A stretch of 58,918 bases of DNA from DATADD01 sp046262355 (GTDB lineage Bacteria > Actinomycetota > CADDZG01 > WHSQ01), in NCBI GenBank assembly GCA_046262355.1, contig JBHEMX010000040.1, positions 1 through 58,918 of the forward strand, given 5' to 3'. Of this stretch, positions 33,370 through 42,513 are shown one piece after another. Made by a program: the position numbers and the translations under genes. A model generated the notes under the pieces. That model searched no databases, was not told the DNA's origin, and worked only from the letters and a program-made list of their open reading frames with translations. The stretch's first letter is position 1. Every line of letters begins with the position of its first letter.

Positions 33370-34489
33370 GCTGCACCGCCTCGTACATCTCGGCGAAACC
33401 TTGAGTCATGCGTTCAGCCGAGAACAACTTGTCGGCCCTCGCCTGCGCATTGCTCCCGATGGTGTGAAGGTGCTTGTTCGAGAGCGCGGCGAGGATCGCC
33501 TGACCGAGCTCGTCCGGCGCCGCCGGCGGCACCAGCCATCCGGTCTCCTCGTGGCACACGAGCTCGGGGACCCCCGCCGTAGCCGACGCCACAACCGGTA
33601 GCCCGGCGGCCATCGCCTCGATGATGGCGGACGGCAGGCCTTCGAACCGAGAGGGGAGCACGGAGAGATCCGCGCGCGCCATCAGCTCGGGAACGTCGTC
33701 CCTGTTGCCGAGCAAGATGACGTGCTCCTGGAGACCGGCCGAGGCGATCTGGGCGAGGAGGGCGCTGCGCTCGGGTCCCTCTCCGGCGACGACGAAACGG
33801 GCGTCCGGGCGCTCGGCCACCACCTTCTCTGACGCAACGATAAGGTCATCGAGTCCCTTCTGCGGGTGGAGACGGGCAACGATCAGACACACGATGTCCT
33901 CTGCGCTCACGCCGTGCCCCCCGAGATCGCGGGGCTCGGCGTTTCGCCAGCGGTCGAGGAGCAGGCCGTCGTAAACGACGTCAACGCGCTCCGGCGAGAC
34001 TCCGAACGCATCGATCGTATTGTCGGCGACCGCCCGGGCGTTGGCGGCGAACAGTCGCACCGCGTCCGTCGTGCTCCGAGCCAGGACCATAACGCCTCGT
34101 CCCACCACGGGACCCAAGCGGACGAGGCAGTCGTCCGGATACATGTTCACCACGTTGTTGATCACCGGGATCCCTCGTCGCGCGGCAAGGCGCCCGAGAA
34201 GATCCGCTCGGATGGTCCTCGTGTGCACCACATCGGGCCGCCACGAGCGCAAGAGCGTAGCGAACCTTGTTGCGCCCCCCGGATCCCACATGCTGCGCAT
34301 GGCGAGGTTGATCACCGTGACTCCGTGCTCGCGCGCCTCTTGGATGAGCGGGGACTCGTAGGGCCCGTGCGTCGCGGCGAGCACCGGTTCGATGCCCCGC
34401 TCCAGCAGACCCTCAGCCAGTATCGTCATCACTCGACCCGGACCCGAACCGTCCAGCGTCGAGACGAGGAGAAGCGCCCGCCGCGTCAC
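33362..34489 (-). CDS. GT4-family glycosyltransferase
   Basis: A 375-residue GT-B enzyme: N-terminal VSTLDGSGPGRVMTILAEGL, C-terminal donor domain VARLHPQKGLDDLI, then RFEGLPSAIIEAMAAGLPVV with the E-x7-E motif that binds the nucleotide sugar. It is a retaining transferase for assembly of the lipid-linked repeat. The stop lies inside the start of the flippase gene. It is 6 bases downstream of the Wzz-phosphatase-like fusion gene, consistent with a single transcript. Confidence 0.9.
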   Translation of the reverse strand: MTRRALLLVSTLDGSGPGRVMTILAEGLLERGIEPVLAATHGPYESPLIQEAREHGVTVINLAMRSMWDPGGATRFATLLRSWRPDVVHTRTIRADLLGRLAARRGIPVINNVVNMYPDDCLVRLGPVVGRGVMVLARSTTDAVRLFAANARAVADNTIDAFGVSPERVDVVYDGLLLDRWRNAEPRDLGGHGVSAEDIVCLIVARLHPQKGLDDLIVASEKVVAERPDARFVVAGEGPERSALLAQIASAGLQEHVILLGNRDDVPELMARADLSVLPSRFEGLPSAIIEAMAAGLPVVASATAGVPELVCHEETGWLVPPAAPDELGQAILAALSNKHLHTIGSNAQARADKLFSAERMTQGFAEMYEAVQHG

Positions 34490-34495
34490 CGAGCT

Positions 34496-37009
34496 CTAGT
34501 CGACATAGCCCAAACCGCGAAGATGCTCGAGAACGGCGGCCTCCTGATCGGCCGAGTAGACGCTGCTCTCCTCGCTGCGCTCCTGGCGCACCTTCGCCCC
34601 AACGACTCTGTCGCCCGCACCGCCGCCGACGAGAGAGTCGCCGTCGAGACCGGGAGTCTTCAGTCCGAGAAGCGTGAGGATCGTGGGCGCGATGTCGGCT
34701 GCCTCGCTTCTCTCAGAGGGTAGAGTCCCTGCTCCCCTGAGGGCCACTATGCCCTCGGCAGCATGTGTTCCCCACGCCGTCTTATCGCGCGACACCCACG
34801 GCTGCGCCGCGTGGAGGCCGTCGTGCAGGCCGACGGACTCATCCGCCATCTCGCACAGCAACTCAGGCGCCAGATCGGTAAGGGGCCCCTCGTATATCTC
34901 TTCACGCCGCCGAACCGCTCGCATTATCGGCGCGCCGCTCGGTTCACGCATGCTTTCGAGCAGCGCCACGACCTCCTCCTGCAGGGCACGATCGCTTGCA
35001 TCGGCGAGTCGGACACCGCTCTCATAAGGAGGTGTCGTCCAGGCCCTCCTCGCCATGGGACCCGGTCCCCCGGACGCCTTGCTCTTCGCCCAGCGATGAA
35101 GGGCACGCGGAGCGAGGGCAGACATGCGAGAGCGCCCGACCCTGGCAACCGCGCGGCCCACAGAGCGCGACGGCGAAACGTTGATAATGCCCTCCGACGC
35201 CAACGCAACGTCGAAGAAGAGGTCGGCCCGCAACGGGCCAAAGCCGTGATCAGAGCAGGTGACGATCGCCGTGTCGGCGGGAACGCTCGATAGCAGCTCC
35301 CCGATCGCATCGTCGAGGGCAACAAGAGAAGCTCGTGCCTGCCGCCGGATGCGCTCACCGGCGCGCGATTCGTACATGCGGTGTCCCGGCACGAGCCACT
35401 TCCACCATGGGTGACCGAGACGATCGGGCAGGACGAACACGATCGCGAACAGATCCCAGGGCTCGGTGCGCGCCAACCATGCGGCCGCCCGTCCGCGCGC
35501 CTCGGTCATGTGGGCGAGCCTGTCCAAAGTCTTGGCGCCTTCCCGCGCCCCCTCTTGAACGGCGACGTCGACCACGTACTCGAACGGTTCGAGCCTCCCT
35601 TGTAGCTCTACCGGGTGCGTGAACGCGGATACGGGCGGCGTAGGCATGCCCGACACGAACAACCCGTCCACCGCTCTGGGCGGATAAGTGATGGGGACGT
35701 TCACGACGATCGAGCGCCCACCCGCTTCCCCCACGTGATCCCACACTCTAGGCCACGCCACGCGCGCGTCGGAGATAGGGCGGCCGTCGCCGTCGGTGAA
35801 ACCGAAGACGCCGTGACGGCCGGGGTTGACGCCGGTCGTGATCGTGGTCCATGCCGGACCCGTATACGCCGGCATGGTCGAGAACAGCGATCCGGTGGAT
35901 GACTCCTCGAGCAGCGCCCTCAGATTCGGAGTGCTTGCGGCGACCAAGGGGGCGGCCATGAAGCTCGAGGACAGGCCGTCGAGCCCGAGGAGAAGCACTC
36001 GGCGACTGGAGGACGTTGAGGTGACCGGGATCATCCCCGCGCTTTCGGTCTCCACCGAGGCGGGGTCGGTCACTTGGTGCACGGGCGACCCGTCTTGGTA
36101 ACGTCCATTCTCCGATGCGAACCGGATGCCCTCTGCCTCATCCATCTCGCGCTCGGAAGGCACGAGCAGCCGACGATCGAGCCACATGATTATCAGGGCC
36201 GCCACCACCAGGCCCACCAAGAGCGCGAGGGCAACCGTCTGGATGATGTGCTCGGTGCGCGTGGTCTCGGGAGTGCTCGGGCCACCGATCACTCTCGAGG
36301 TCGCGGCGCGCACAACGCGAGTGGAGTTTGCGCTCCTGATGAGATCGGCGAAGCCGAGGCGCTCGGCCTCGAGCACGTCGATCTGAGAGTTGAGACGGCT
36401 GGCGCGGATCTCCCTGTCTTGGAGCCGGTCCCTCAGGGCATCGACCCGATCGCCCGAGAGCACGTCGGCCTCCAGCGTGTCGATCCGCTCCTCTAGCGCG
36501 TCCGTGTCCACTTCCACCTCACGAAGGGACGCCTCGAGCATCGCCTGTTCTTCCTGCAGGGGCTGGAGCTCCGCGGTGACGCGATCACTCAATTGTTGGA
36601 TCTGCTCCTCCACGAGCGCATCGGATTCCTCGATGAGGGCTGTGCTGCCGAGTGAGACGGCTTCGCGTGCCACCTCGGGGGAACGAGCCTCGGCGCTCAC
36701 GGTGAAGAAGGCGAGATCGCGGTCCTGTGACGCGCTGACCGAGACAAGCTCGGGTCCCACGGAACCGAGCTTGTCGCGCACATCCGCGTCGAGCTCTCCC
36801 CCCCCGTAAGAGGCGAGGATCACCGTGGACGAAGAGGTGTCGCGGGAGCTCACGTCCGCGACGGGGTCAAGATTGGGTATGTACACCTCTCCCTCGCTGG
36901 TGTAGCCCTTGGGAGTGCTCGACAGCGAAGGAATGGCGACGACCACGGAAACCAGAGCCCCCAGTAGCACAACCCAGCGACGTTTCCACAGCAAACTGAT
37001 CCAACTCAA
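34496..37009 (-). CDS. Wzz-like co-polymerase fused to an alkaline-phosphatase-superfamily domain
   Basis: An 837-residue, two-module protein. The N-terminal 277 residues have a Wzz/chain-length layout: transmembrane helix about 11-30, coiled coil about 130-220 and second helix about 256-277. The C-terminal 500 residues are of the alkaline phosphatase/type I phosphodiesterase superfamily: LLGLDG metal ligand, nucleophile region YTGPAWTTITTG, LPDRLGH (D-x-x-x-H), SDHGFGP and GTHAAEGIVALRG. All expected metal ligands appear present. The end YSADQEAAV...LRGLGYVD matches the tails of the three homologs at 39119-44218. By topology the catalytic domain follows the second helix and would be cytoplasmic if the usual Wzz orientation holds. 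TTG 37009 has GGGAGGA seven bases upstream; GTG 37084 is the longer option. Confidence 0.88.
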   Translation of the reverse strand: MSWISLLWKRRWVVLLGALVSVVVAIPSLSSTPKGYTSEGEVYIPNLDPVADVSSRDTSSSTVILASYGGGELDADVRDKLGSVGPELVSVSASQDRDLAFFTVSAEARSPEVAREAVSLGSTALIEESDALVEEQIQQLSDRVTAELQPLQEEQAMLEASLREVEVDTDALEERIDTLEADVLSGDRVDALRDRLQDREIRASRLNSQIDVLEAERLGFADLIRSANSTRVVRAATSRVIGGPSTPETTRTEHIIQTVALALLVGLVVAALIIMWLDRRLLVPSEREMDEAEGIRFASENGRYQDGSPVHQVTDPASVETESAGMIPVTSTSSSRRVLLLGLDGLSSSFMAAPLVAASTPNLRALLEESSTGSLFSTMPAYTGPAWTTITTGVNPGRHGVFGFTDGDGRPISDARVAWPRVWDHVGEAGGRSIVVNVPITYPPRAVDGLFVSGMPTPPVSAFTHPVELQGRLEPFEYVVDVAVQEGAREGAKTLDRLAHMTEARGRAAAWLARTEPWDLFAIVFVLPDRLGHPWWKWLVPGHRMYESRAGERIRRQARASLVALDDAIGELLSSVPADTAIVTCSDHGFGPLRADLFFDVALASEGIINVSPSRSVGRAVARVGRSRMSALAPRALHRWAKSKASGGPGPMARRAWTTPPYESGVRLADASDRALQEEVVALLESMREPSGAPIMRAVRRREEIYEGPLTDLAPELLCEMADESVGLHDGLHAAQPWVSRDKTAWGTHAAEGIVALRGAGTLPSERSEAADIAPTILTLLGLKTPGLDGDSLVGGGAGDRVVGAKVRQERSEESSVYSADQEAAVLEHLRGLGYVD

Positions 37010-37179
37010 GGCGGTGTCCTCCCAAGGCTCAAGACCCTCGTTCGTCGTCCACGTCGAGGACGAGCAGTGGAGATGAAACAACACTGCCCAACTAGCAAGA
37101 TACCATGAGCCTCCCAGAAACTGGAGGGGGTCGGTGGAGCATCTCTACTCCTTGGCTCCCAGGGGCGTCAGCGCCGTCC

Positions 37180-38097
37180 CTACGCGATCGAACCGAGTCG
37201 CGCCTCCCATCGACCAAGCGCTACTGCCGCGATCTTCACACCTCCCACGAGCGATGGAGCCGCCAGCCGCCCGAACGACCCACGCTCTTGCGACGCGGCG
37301 GCGGTCGGCGCCACTGAGCGCGCCGCCCGGAGACCTTCCGCGATGAGCGATCCTCGGCCGGCCCTCCTAAGCTCGTCGAAGATCCCGAGCCGCTCATAGA
37401 TCGCGCCGATGTCCCGATAGCGCTTTACCATCTCCCTGACGCCCAGTCGATGAACGTGCCAAACGGATGCCTGTGGGACGTACGCGATACGGTGACCGAG
37501 ATCCAGCAAGCGCTTGGCTATGCCCACGTCCTCGAAGGTCGAGATGTCCGTCGGGAATCGCACCGTCCGAAGGATCTCCGTGAGGAACGCGGAGCTGACA
37601 TCAGAGAAATGAAACGTGCGCAGCCCGAGCTCCCTTATCCGGCCCTTCGTCTTGATCTCTGCTTCCTCCGGATAGAGGAAGCGGTATGTCCCCTCGCGTT
37701 CGGGATCGTCTTCGGGAGACATCTGACGACCGTAGCTTGCCTCCGCTCGACCATCGGCAAGTGGCTCGACGAGAGTGCTCAGCCACGACTCACCGGCAGG
37801 ATGGGCATCTTGAGAGAGATAGACGACGACATCAGTGTCGCACGCGTCGAGCCCGCGATTGCGCGTGGAACCATGGCCGAAGGAGTGAGGCGGTATCGCC
37901 TCCCATGCGTCCGCGCCCTCGCGCAGGGCGCGGTTGAATAACCCCGTCGGATCGGGGCTCGAATCGATGACGTTGACCAGGATCGCGCCGGGGTAGCGCT
38001 GCCGGCGTATGAGCTCCATGGTTTCGACCTCTCGGGTGCCCGGCTCGTGCGCGAGAAGCACCACGGTCGCGTCGGGACGGATGATAGTCCCGGTCAT
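37180..38097 (-). CDS. GT2-family glycosyltransferase (rhamnosyltransferase-like)
   Basis: A 305-residue GT2 protein: ATVVLLAHEPGTREVETMEL, GHGSTRNRGLDACDTDVVVYLSQDAHP with the D-A-H segment in place of DXD, and FEDVGIAKRLLDLGHRIAYVP. It is closest in pattern to rhamnosyltransferases of O-antigen loci, and TDP-rhamnose genes are in the same region. The gene is 9 bases downstream of the sugar-phosphate transferase and probably adds the second sugar of the repeat. Confidence 0.85.
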   Translation of the reverse strand: MTGTIIRPDATVVLLAHEPGTREVETMELIRRQRYPGAILVNVIDSSPDPTGLFNRALREGADAWEAIPPHSFGHGSTRNRGLDACDTDVVVYLSQDAHPAGESWLSTLVEPLADGRAEASYGRQMSPEDDPEREGTYRFLYPEEAEIKTKGRIRELGLRTFHFSDVSSAFLTEILRTVRFPTDISTFEDVGIAKRLLDLGHRIAYVPQASVWHVHRLGVREMVKRYRDIGAIYERLGIFDELRRAGRGSLIAEGLRAARSVAPTAAASQERGSFGRLAAPSLVGGVKIAAVALGRWEARLGSIA

Positions 38098-38106
38098 GGA
38101 ACCACC

Positions 38107-38802
38107 TCAGTAAGCACCTTGTCTTCTCAGGACGCAGGGGATCGTCTTGAGAAGGATCACGGCGTCGGTGACCAGGCTGCAGCGGGACAGGTACTCCAGG
38201 TCGAGGCGAACCCTCGTCTCGTAGGACAGGAGCGAACGTCCCGAGACCTGCCACAGACCCGTCAGCCCCGGCCTCACCTGCAGCACCGTGCCTCCGGCGT
38301 CCGCGTAGTACTCCTCGAGCTCGGAACGCAGCACGGGACGGGGGCCCACCAAGCTCATGTCACCGCGAAGGATGTTCAGGAGCTGAGGCACCTCGTCTAA
38401 GCTCAACCTGCGTAACACCTGCCCTACCGAAGTGACCCGGGGATCGCGCTGGAGCTTGAACGTCTCGCGAAACTCTCGATCCAGGGTCGGATCCGCTGCG
38501 AGGATGCTCGCGAGGGACGAGTCGGCATCGGGGCGCATGGTTCGCAGCTTGAGGACCGTCATATCGCGCCCCCCCGCGCCGACCCTCGACGACCTGTGAT
38601 GGATCGGACGGCCCTCGGCGATGAGGATGATAGCCGCGAACACCGCATAGACGAGCAGCCACGCCGGCGCAGCTAGAACAACGATGATGAGATCGAGCAC
38701 TCGCTTGCCAAAGTCTGCGTAGAACCCACGGATCTCGGTCTCGACGAGATGCAGGTGCGATGATGCCGAAGCTACTCGCTCCAATTCCTGACTGATGAAC
38801 AC
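38107..38802 (-). CDS. Initiating sugar-phosphate transferase (WbaP/PF02397 family)
   Basis: A 231-residue, single-helix sugar-1-phosphate transferase. A hydrophobic segment VLDLIIVVLAAPAWLLVYAVF (about 35-56) is followed by KLRTMRPDAD, then LRRLSLDEVPQLLNILRGDM and SLVGPRPV, the signature of the family. It moves a sugar-1-phosphate onto undecaprenyl phosphate to begin the repeat. The protein is the short type without the N-terminal multi-helix domain of WbaP. GTG 38802 has GGAGGGGG immediately upstream. It is the first gene of the 29858-38802 run. Confidence 0.92.
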   Translation of the reverse strand: MFISQELERVASASSHLHLVETEIRGFYADFGKRVLDLIIVVLAAPAWLLVYAVFAAIILIAEGRPIHHRSSRVGAGGRDMTVLKLRTMRPDADSSLASILAADPTLDREFRETFKLQRDPRVTSVGQVLRRLSLDEVPQLLNILRGDMSLVGPRPVLRSELEEYYADAGGTVLQVRPGLTGLWQVSGRSLLSYETRVRLDLEYLSRCSLVTDAVILLKTIPCVLRRQGAY

Positions 38803-39118
38803 CCCCCTCCGCGTGGGCGCGATCCAGCCCGCGCGAGTCCTCGTCTGCCGTGAATCCCACTCCGACGCTAACGTTAGCCGCGAGTCTCGTCCGCTTCATC
38901 ATGCGAACGACGTAGGTTTGGCTGTGCCGGTTGAGTCCATATACGGGCTCTGGAGCGGCGTGCCCGACACATTACAGCCGCGACTGCCCGCGTATAGGTA
39001 TTTGGGAGTAACCCTAATGTCGTTGCTCTGCAAAACAATGAACTCAGGGCACGCGATCGGCCGCGACAGACGAACCCCGCCGGCGACTATTCCCGCCGGC
39101 GACTATTCCCGCTGGCGA
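38803..39118. other. Intergenic stretch, likely promoter of the lower part of the locus
   Basis: About 315 bases without a supported gene. It is the only sizeable gap in the minus-strand locus between 29858 and 47876, so it is a candidate internal promoter region. AT-rich segments occur near 38990-39045. The tandem repeat at 39081-39128 closes the gap on the side of the alkaline-phosphatase-superfamily gene. Confidence 0.4.
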
Positions 39119-39128
39119 CTATTCCACG
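39081..39128 (-). repeat. Three 16-bp tandem repeats over a stop codon
   Basis: Units of CGGCGACTATTCCCGC lie at 39081-39096 and 39097-39112. A third, slightly diverged unit lies at 39113-39128 (TGGCGACTATTCCACG). The third unit contains the end of the coding sequence (V-E-stop) of the gene at 39119. The units therefore look like reiteration of a segment containing the stop codon. Confidence 0.85.
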
Positions 39129-40798
39129 TAACCGAGGGCTCGCAGGCGCTCCCGCACCTCTTCCTCCTCCTCCTCCGAGTAGCCCGCGCCCGCGCCCAAC
39201 TCCGTCACGCCTGCCCCGCCCCGCTTGGTCGCTCGCGATCTGACCACGTCCTCCTCGAGAGCGGAGCTTAGAACCTTGCCGTCGACGTCTGACGGGATCG
39301 GCGCATCGCGCAGGAACAGCACCGTCGGTGCTATGTCGGCTATCTCGGCATCCTCGATGCGTCCCGGCTTCACCCCCGGACCGAGGAGGGCGACCATGCC
39401 GAACTGGTCGTGCCCTCCATTGAGGAGACGATCGTAGGGATCGTCCGGGAGGTGCTTCTTGACCAATTTGAAGGCCCTTCCGTCGGGGTAGCTGACGTCG
39501 AGGCAGGCCCCGCTGTCGACCCACTCGACGACGAGGTCGGGCGAGCGATCGACGAAAGGCCCCGAGTACGCCTCCTCTCGCCGCAGGACCCGCCTGACAA
39601 TCGGCTCGCCGGTGCGTTCGCACACGGCAGACGTGAGCTCGTCGATGATCCTTTGTCGCACCGACTCGTACTCCTCCTCCGACACGATCCCCTTGGACTG
39701 GCGGCCCTCTAGGTTGATCCAGATCTCAGGTCGCTGCCCATCGGTATAGGCGAGCGTTCGAGACCAGTCCAACTTGGCAAATGACATCATGACCTCGAGA
39801 CGTCGCCGCACCCACGGCAGTCGAGCAGAGAGCTTGTGTTTCATCTCCGGCGTGAGGCGCTTGTCGAACTGGCGGTACACCTTCGAGGCGGCGTCGATCG
39901 CAACGGAGCGCACGGTCGTTGCCTTCTGCCCCTCGACGCGATAGGCGAGAAGACCCAACTGCTCGAGCCAGCTCGGCAGCGCTCGCGCCAGTCCATCGTC
40001 GTAGCGTGCGCCGTGATCCGACACGACCACACAGATCGTGTCGGAACCGGCGACCTCCATGAGCTCACCCACGATGCGATCGAGGTGCTCATAGGTGTCC
40101 TGGATCGCCCTGCGGTCAAGCTCCCCGTCGTCCTCAGAGGGATCTCGCATCTGGCGCCAGAAGAAGTGTTGAACCACGTCGGACTCCGTGAACACGACCA
40201 TGAACGCGTCCCATTCACGGGTCGTCATGAGCCGCGTAGCGACCGCTGCGCGCTTATCCATGGAACGATGAAGCCTGTCCAGTCCCTCCGCCGTTTCGCC
40301 GGCGACGACGTAGCGAGCAAGAGCCGCGTGCACGTGATACTCGCCTCCGGCGGCCTCCGCAACCTCGTGGCGCAGCTCGGGCGGGTAGGTGAACCGAGGA
40401 TCCTCGGCGCTCGGGCTATCGTGGCCGGCGATCATCACACCGTTTACCTCTTCCGCCGGGAAGGTCAGCGGAACGTTGATGACGCCGACCTTCTGGCCTT
40501 CCTCCGACAGCACGCGCCAGAAGGCCTTCCCTCGACGGAAAGAGCCGTTCACGAACGTGTAGTCGTAGCTTTCGGGGTTGTCCTCGGTGAACCAGTAGAT
40601 GCCGTGCTTTCCAGGATTCAGTCCCGTCACCATCGTCGACCACGCGGGCGCGCTGTTCCGATTCGGCACCGAGTTCATGGGTCCCCACGCTCCCTGCTCC
40701 AGGAAGCGCCCGATATTGGGGAGTCGGCCGTCCGCCACCCATTTCTCCACGAGATGAGGCGTCGCGGCGTCGAGACCGATTATCAGAACCTTCGGCAT
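39119..40798 (-). CDS. Alkaline-phosphatase-superfamily phosphodiesterase-like protein 1
   Basis: A 559-residue protein: LIIGLDAATP metal ligand, nucleophile region NSAPAWSTMVTGLNPGKHGIYWF, SDVVQHFFW (D-x-x-x-H), SDHGARYD and GGHDQFGMVALLGPG. The tail reads AGYSEEEEEEVRERLRALGYVE. Families with these motifs hydrolyse or transfer phosphomono- or diesters; the substrate is unknown. No signal peptide is seen, so it is probably cytoplasmic. ATG 40798 (MPKVLIIG) places the core at the N-terminus as in the paralogs. ATG 40879, which overlaps the upstream stop as TGATG, would add 27 Arg-rich residues. It is very similar to the protein at 42503. Confidence 0.87.
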   Translation of the reverse strand: MPKVLIIGLDAATPHLVEKWVADGRLPNIGRFLEQGAWGPMNSVPNRNSAPAWSTMVTGLNPGKHGIYWFTEDNPESYDYTFVNGSFRRGKAFWRVLSEEGQKVGVINVPLTFPAEEVNGVMIAGHDSPSAEDPRFTYPPELRHEVAEAAGGEYHVHAALARYVVAGETAEGLDRLHRSMDKRAAVATRLMTTREWDAFMVVFTESDVVQHFFWRQMRDPSEDDGELDRRAIQDTYEHLDRIVGELMEVAGSDTICVVVSDHGARYDDGLARALPSWLEQLGLLAYRVEGQKATTVRSVAIDAASKVYRQFDKRLTPEMKHKLSARLPWVRRRLEVMMSFAKLDWSRTLAYTDGQRPEIWINLEGRQSKGIVSEEEYESVRQRIIDELTSAVCERTGEPIVRRVLRREEAYSGPFVDRSPDLVVEWVDSGACLDVSYPDGRAFKLVKKHLPDDPYDRLLNGGHDQFGMVALLGPGVKPGRIEDAEIADIAPTVLFLRDAPIPSDVDGKVLSSALEEDVVRSRATKRGGAGVTELGAGAGYSEEEEEEVRERLRALGYVE

Positions 40799-40878
40799 AT
40801 CACTCACTTGTCTATGCCCCCGTGTCGTTCCCCGGTCGCCTCGCGGACGTCCGCCGCCGCGACGGGCCCCCGGCGTCA

Positions 40879-42513
40879 TCAGAGGTACCCGAGCGCTCGT
40901 AGACGCTCCTCCACCTCGGCCGCTTCCTCCGCCGAGTATTCAGCCGCGGCGGTGGGCCCATCCTCGCCCGGCGCGCCGAACGTCGGAGGCCAGGACGCAT
41001 AGGGTTCGGCGAGGGCCTCCGCCAGCACGCGACCGTCCATGTCGTCCGGAATGGGGACGCCCGCGAGATGCAGGACGGTGGGCGCGAGGTCCTCGAGGCG
41101 CGCGCCGTCGATCTCCGCCGATGCCTTGAACTGGGGGCCGTGCATAAGGAGCACTCCGAGAGGTCGATGCGCACCCGTTAGGTTGTTCATGAAGCCTTTG
41201 GCTGGCTTGCGTGACTCGACCTCTCCAAACCGTCCCTTGTATGCCAATCCCTCCACGGGCCGCTCGTAGAGCCAGTCGATCTGGAGATCGGGCGCGAGGT
41301 GGACATGCGGGCCCGAGTAGATCTCCTCCGGACGCCATACCGCTCCTACAACGCCTGCGCCGGTAGCCGGATCGGTGAGCTCGCGCACGACCTCGCGCAA
41401 CTCCTCGACCAACGAGTCGTATCCCTCTCGCTCGACGATCCCATTTGGGTTGCGACCATCGAGGTTGATCCAGATACAGCTGCGCGTGTTGTCACAGTAA
41501 GCGCGCGTCCCCGACCAATCGATGTTCCCGAAGCGGACCTTGTACCCGAACCGGCTGTACAGCCCCGGCAGCGTTGTCTTGAGCAACCCTTTGACCCGCG
41601 GCCCAAGCCGCTTCGCCAAGCGGAAGGCGCGCCACGTCGAACCTTGCCCCCTTGCGGCTCGCCGCTTGACGTAGCCAAGCTCGGAGAGGATGTCGTTCAG
41701 AAACTCGGCCGCCGGTTGACGCCATCCCATGCCGTGATCCGACATGATGATGAGGCCGCAATCGGAGCCGGCGGTGTTCAGGAGGCGCGCCAGCGCGCGG
41801 TCCGCGTACTCGTATATCGGCCACAGAGCCTCTTGAGACTCGCTGTGGCGATCCCACAGGTAATGGGCCGCCTGATCGGTAGCCTTGATCATGAACATGA
41901 AGGTGTCCCACGGTTTGGTGGACATCAGGTACAGGGCCGCCCCGAGCCTCGACTCCTCCGCCCTCAGCGCCTCTGCGACGACGCGGTCGCGCCGCCCGGC
42001 GGACGCGTGGCCGGCGACCGCGGCATTGAGCCGATATGCCCCCGTCGCCGCCTGGACCTCGGTCATGAGGCCTTCGGGATGCGTGAAGTTGCGGCTCGCG
42101 ACCGAAGGAGCGTCGAAGCCGGCAACCATCACCCCGTCGATCTGCTCTACGGGATAGGTGAGCGGCACGTTCATCACGCAGAGCTTGTGCCCGCCATCCG
42201 ACAGAAGGCGCCACAGCGTGGTGGATCGGCGGTCCGCGGCGGTCACAAAACGAACCTCGCCGACCTCGTCGCCCTCCTCGGCAAACCAGAAGATGCCGTG
42301 CTTGCCGGGATTCTTACCAGTCATGAAGCTCGTCCACGCCGGCGCCGTGTTGATGTTCGGCACCGACTTGAGGTTGCACCAGGAGCCCTCGCGCATGATC
42401 CTCGCGAACGTCGGCATGCGACCCTGCTCAACCCACGGTCGGATCAGGTCGAAGGTCCCGCCATCGAGACCGAGTATGAGCAACCGGTTCGTCGCCGGCC
42501 CGTTACTCGACAT
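40879..42513 (-). CDS. Alkaline-phosphatase-superfamily phosphodiesterase-like protein 2
   Basis: A 544-residue homolog: LLILGLDGGTFDL, NINTAPAWTSFMTGKNPGKHGIFWF with a threonine as probable nucleophile, TDQAAHYLW, and SDHGMGW. The tail reads EYSAEEAAEVEERLRALGYL. It is more diverged from the two flanking paralogs than they are from each other. ATG 42513 lies within the last codons of the upstream gene (TATGTCGAGTAA), an 11-base overlap. No signal peptide or membrane helix is visible. Confidence 0.87.
   Translation of the reverse strand: MSSNGPATNRLLILGLDGGTFDLIRPWVEQGRMPTFARIMREGSWCNLKSVPNINTAPAWTSFMTGKNPGKHGIFWFAEEGDEVGEVRFVTAADRRSTTLWRLLSDGGHKLCVMNVPLTYPVEQIDGVMVAGFDAPSVASRNFTHPEGLMTEVQAATGAYRLNAAVAGHASAGRRDRVVAEALRAEESRLGAALYLMSTKPWDTFMFMIKATDQAAHYLWDRHSESQEALWPIYEYADRALARLLNTAGSDCGLIIMSDHGMGWRQPAAEFLNDILSELGYVKRRAARGQGSTWRAFRLAKRLGPRVKGLLKTTLPGLYSRFGYKVRFGNIDWSGTRAYCDNTRSCIWINLDGRNPNGIVEREGYDSLVEELREVVRELTDPATGAGVVGAVWRPEEIYSGPHVHLAPDLQIDWLYERPVEGLAYKGRFGEVESRKPAKGFMNNLTGAHRPLGVLLMHGPQFKASAEIDGARLEDLAPTVLHLAGVPIPDDMDGRVLAEALAEPYASWPPTFGAPGEDGPTAAAEYSAEEAAEVEERLRALGYL

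Noticed and set aside
38795..39271. Plus-strand open frame in the gap before the first alkaline-phosphatase-superfamily gene
   Set aside because: No ribosome-binding site, no domain, and half of it is antisense to the gene at 39119.
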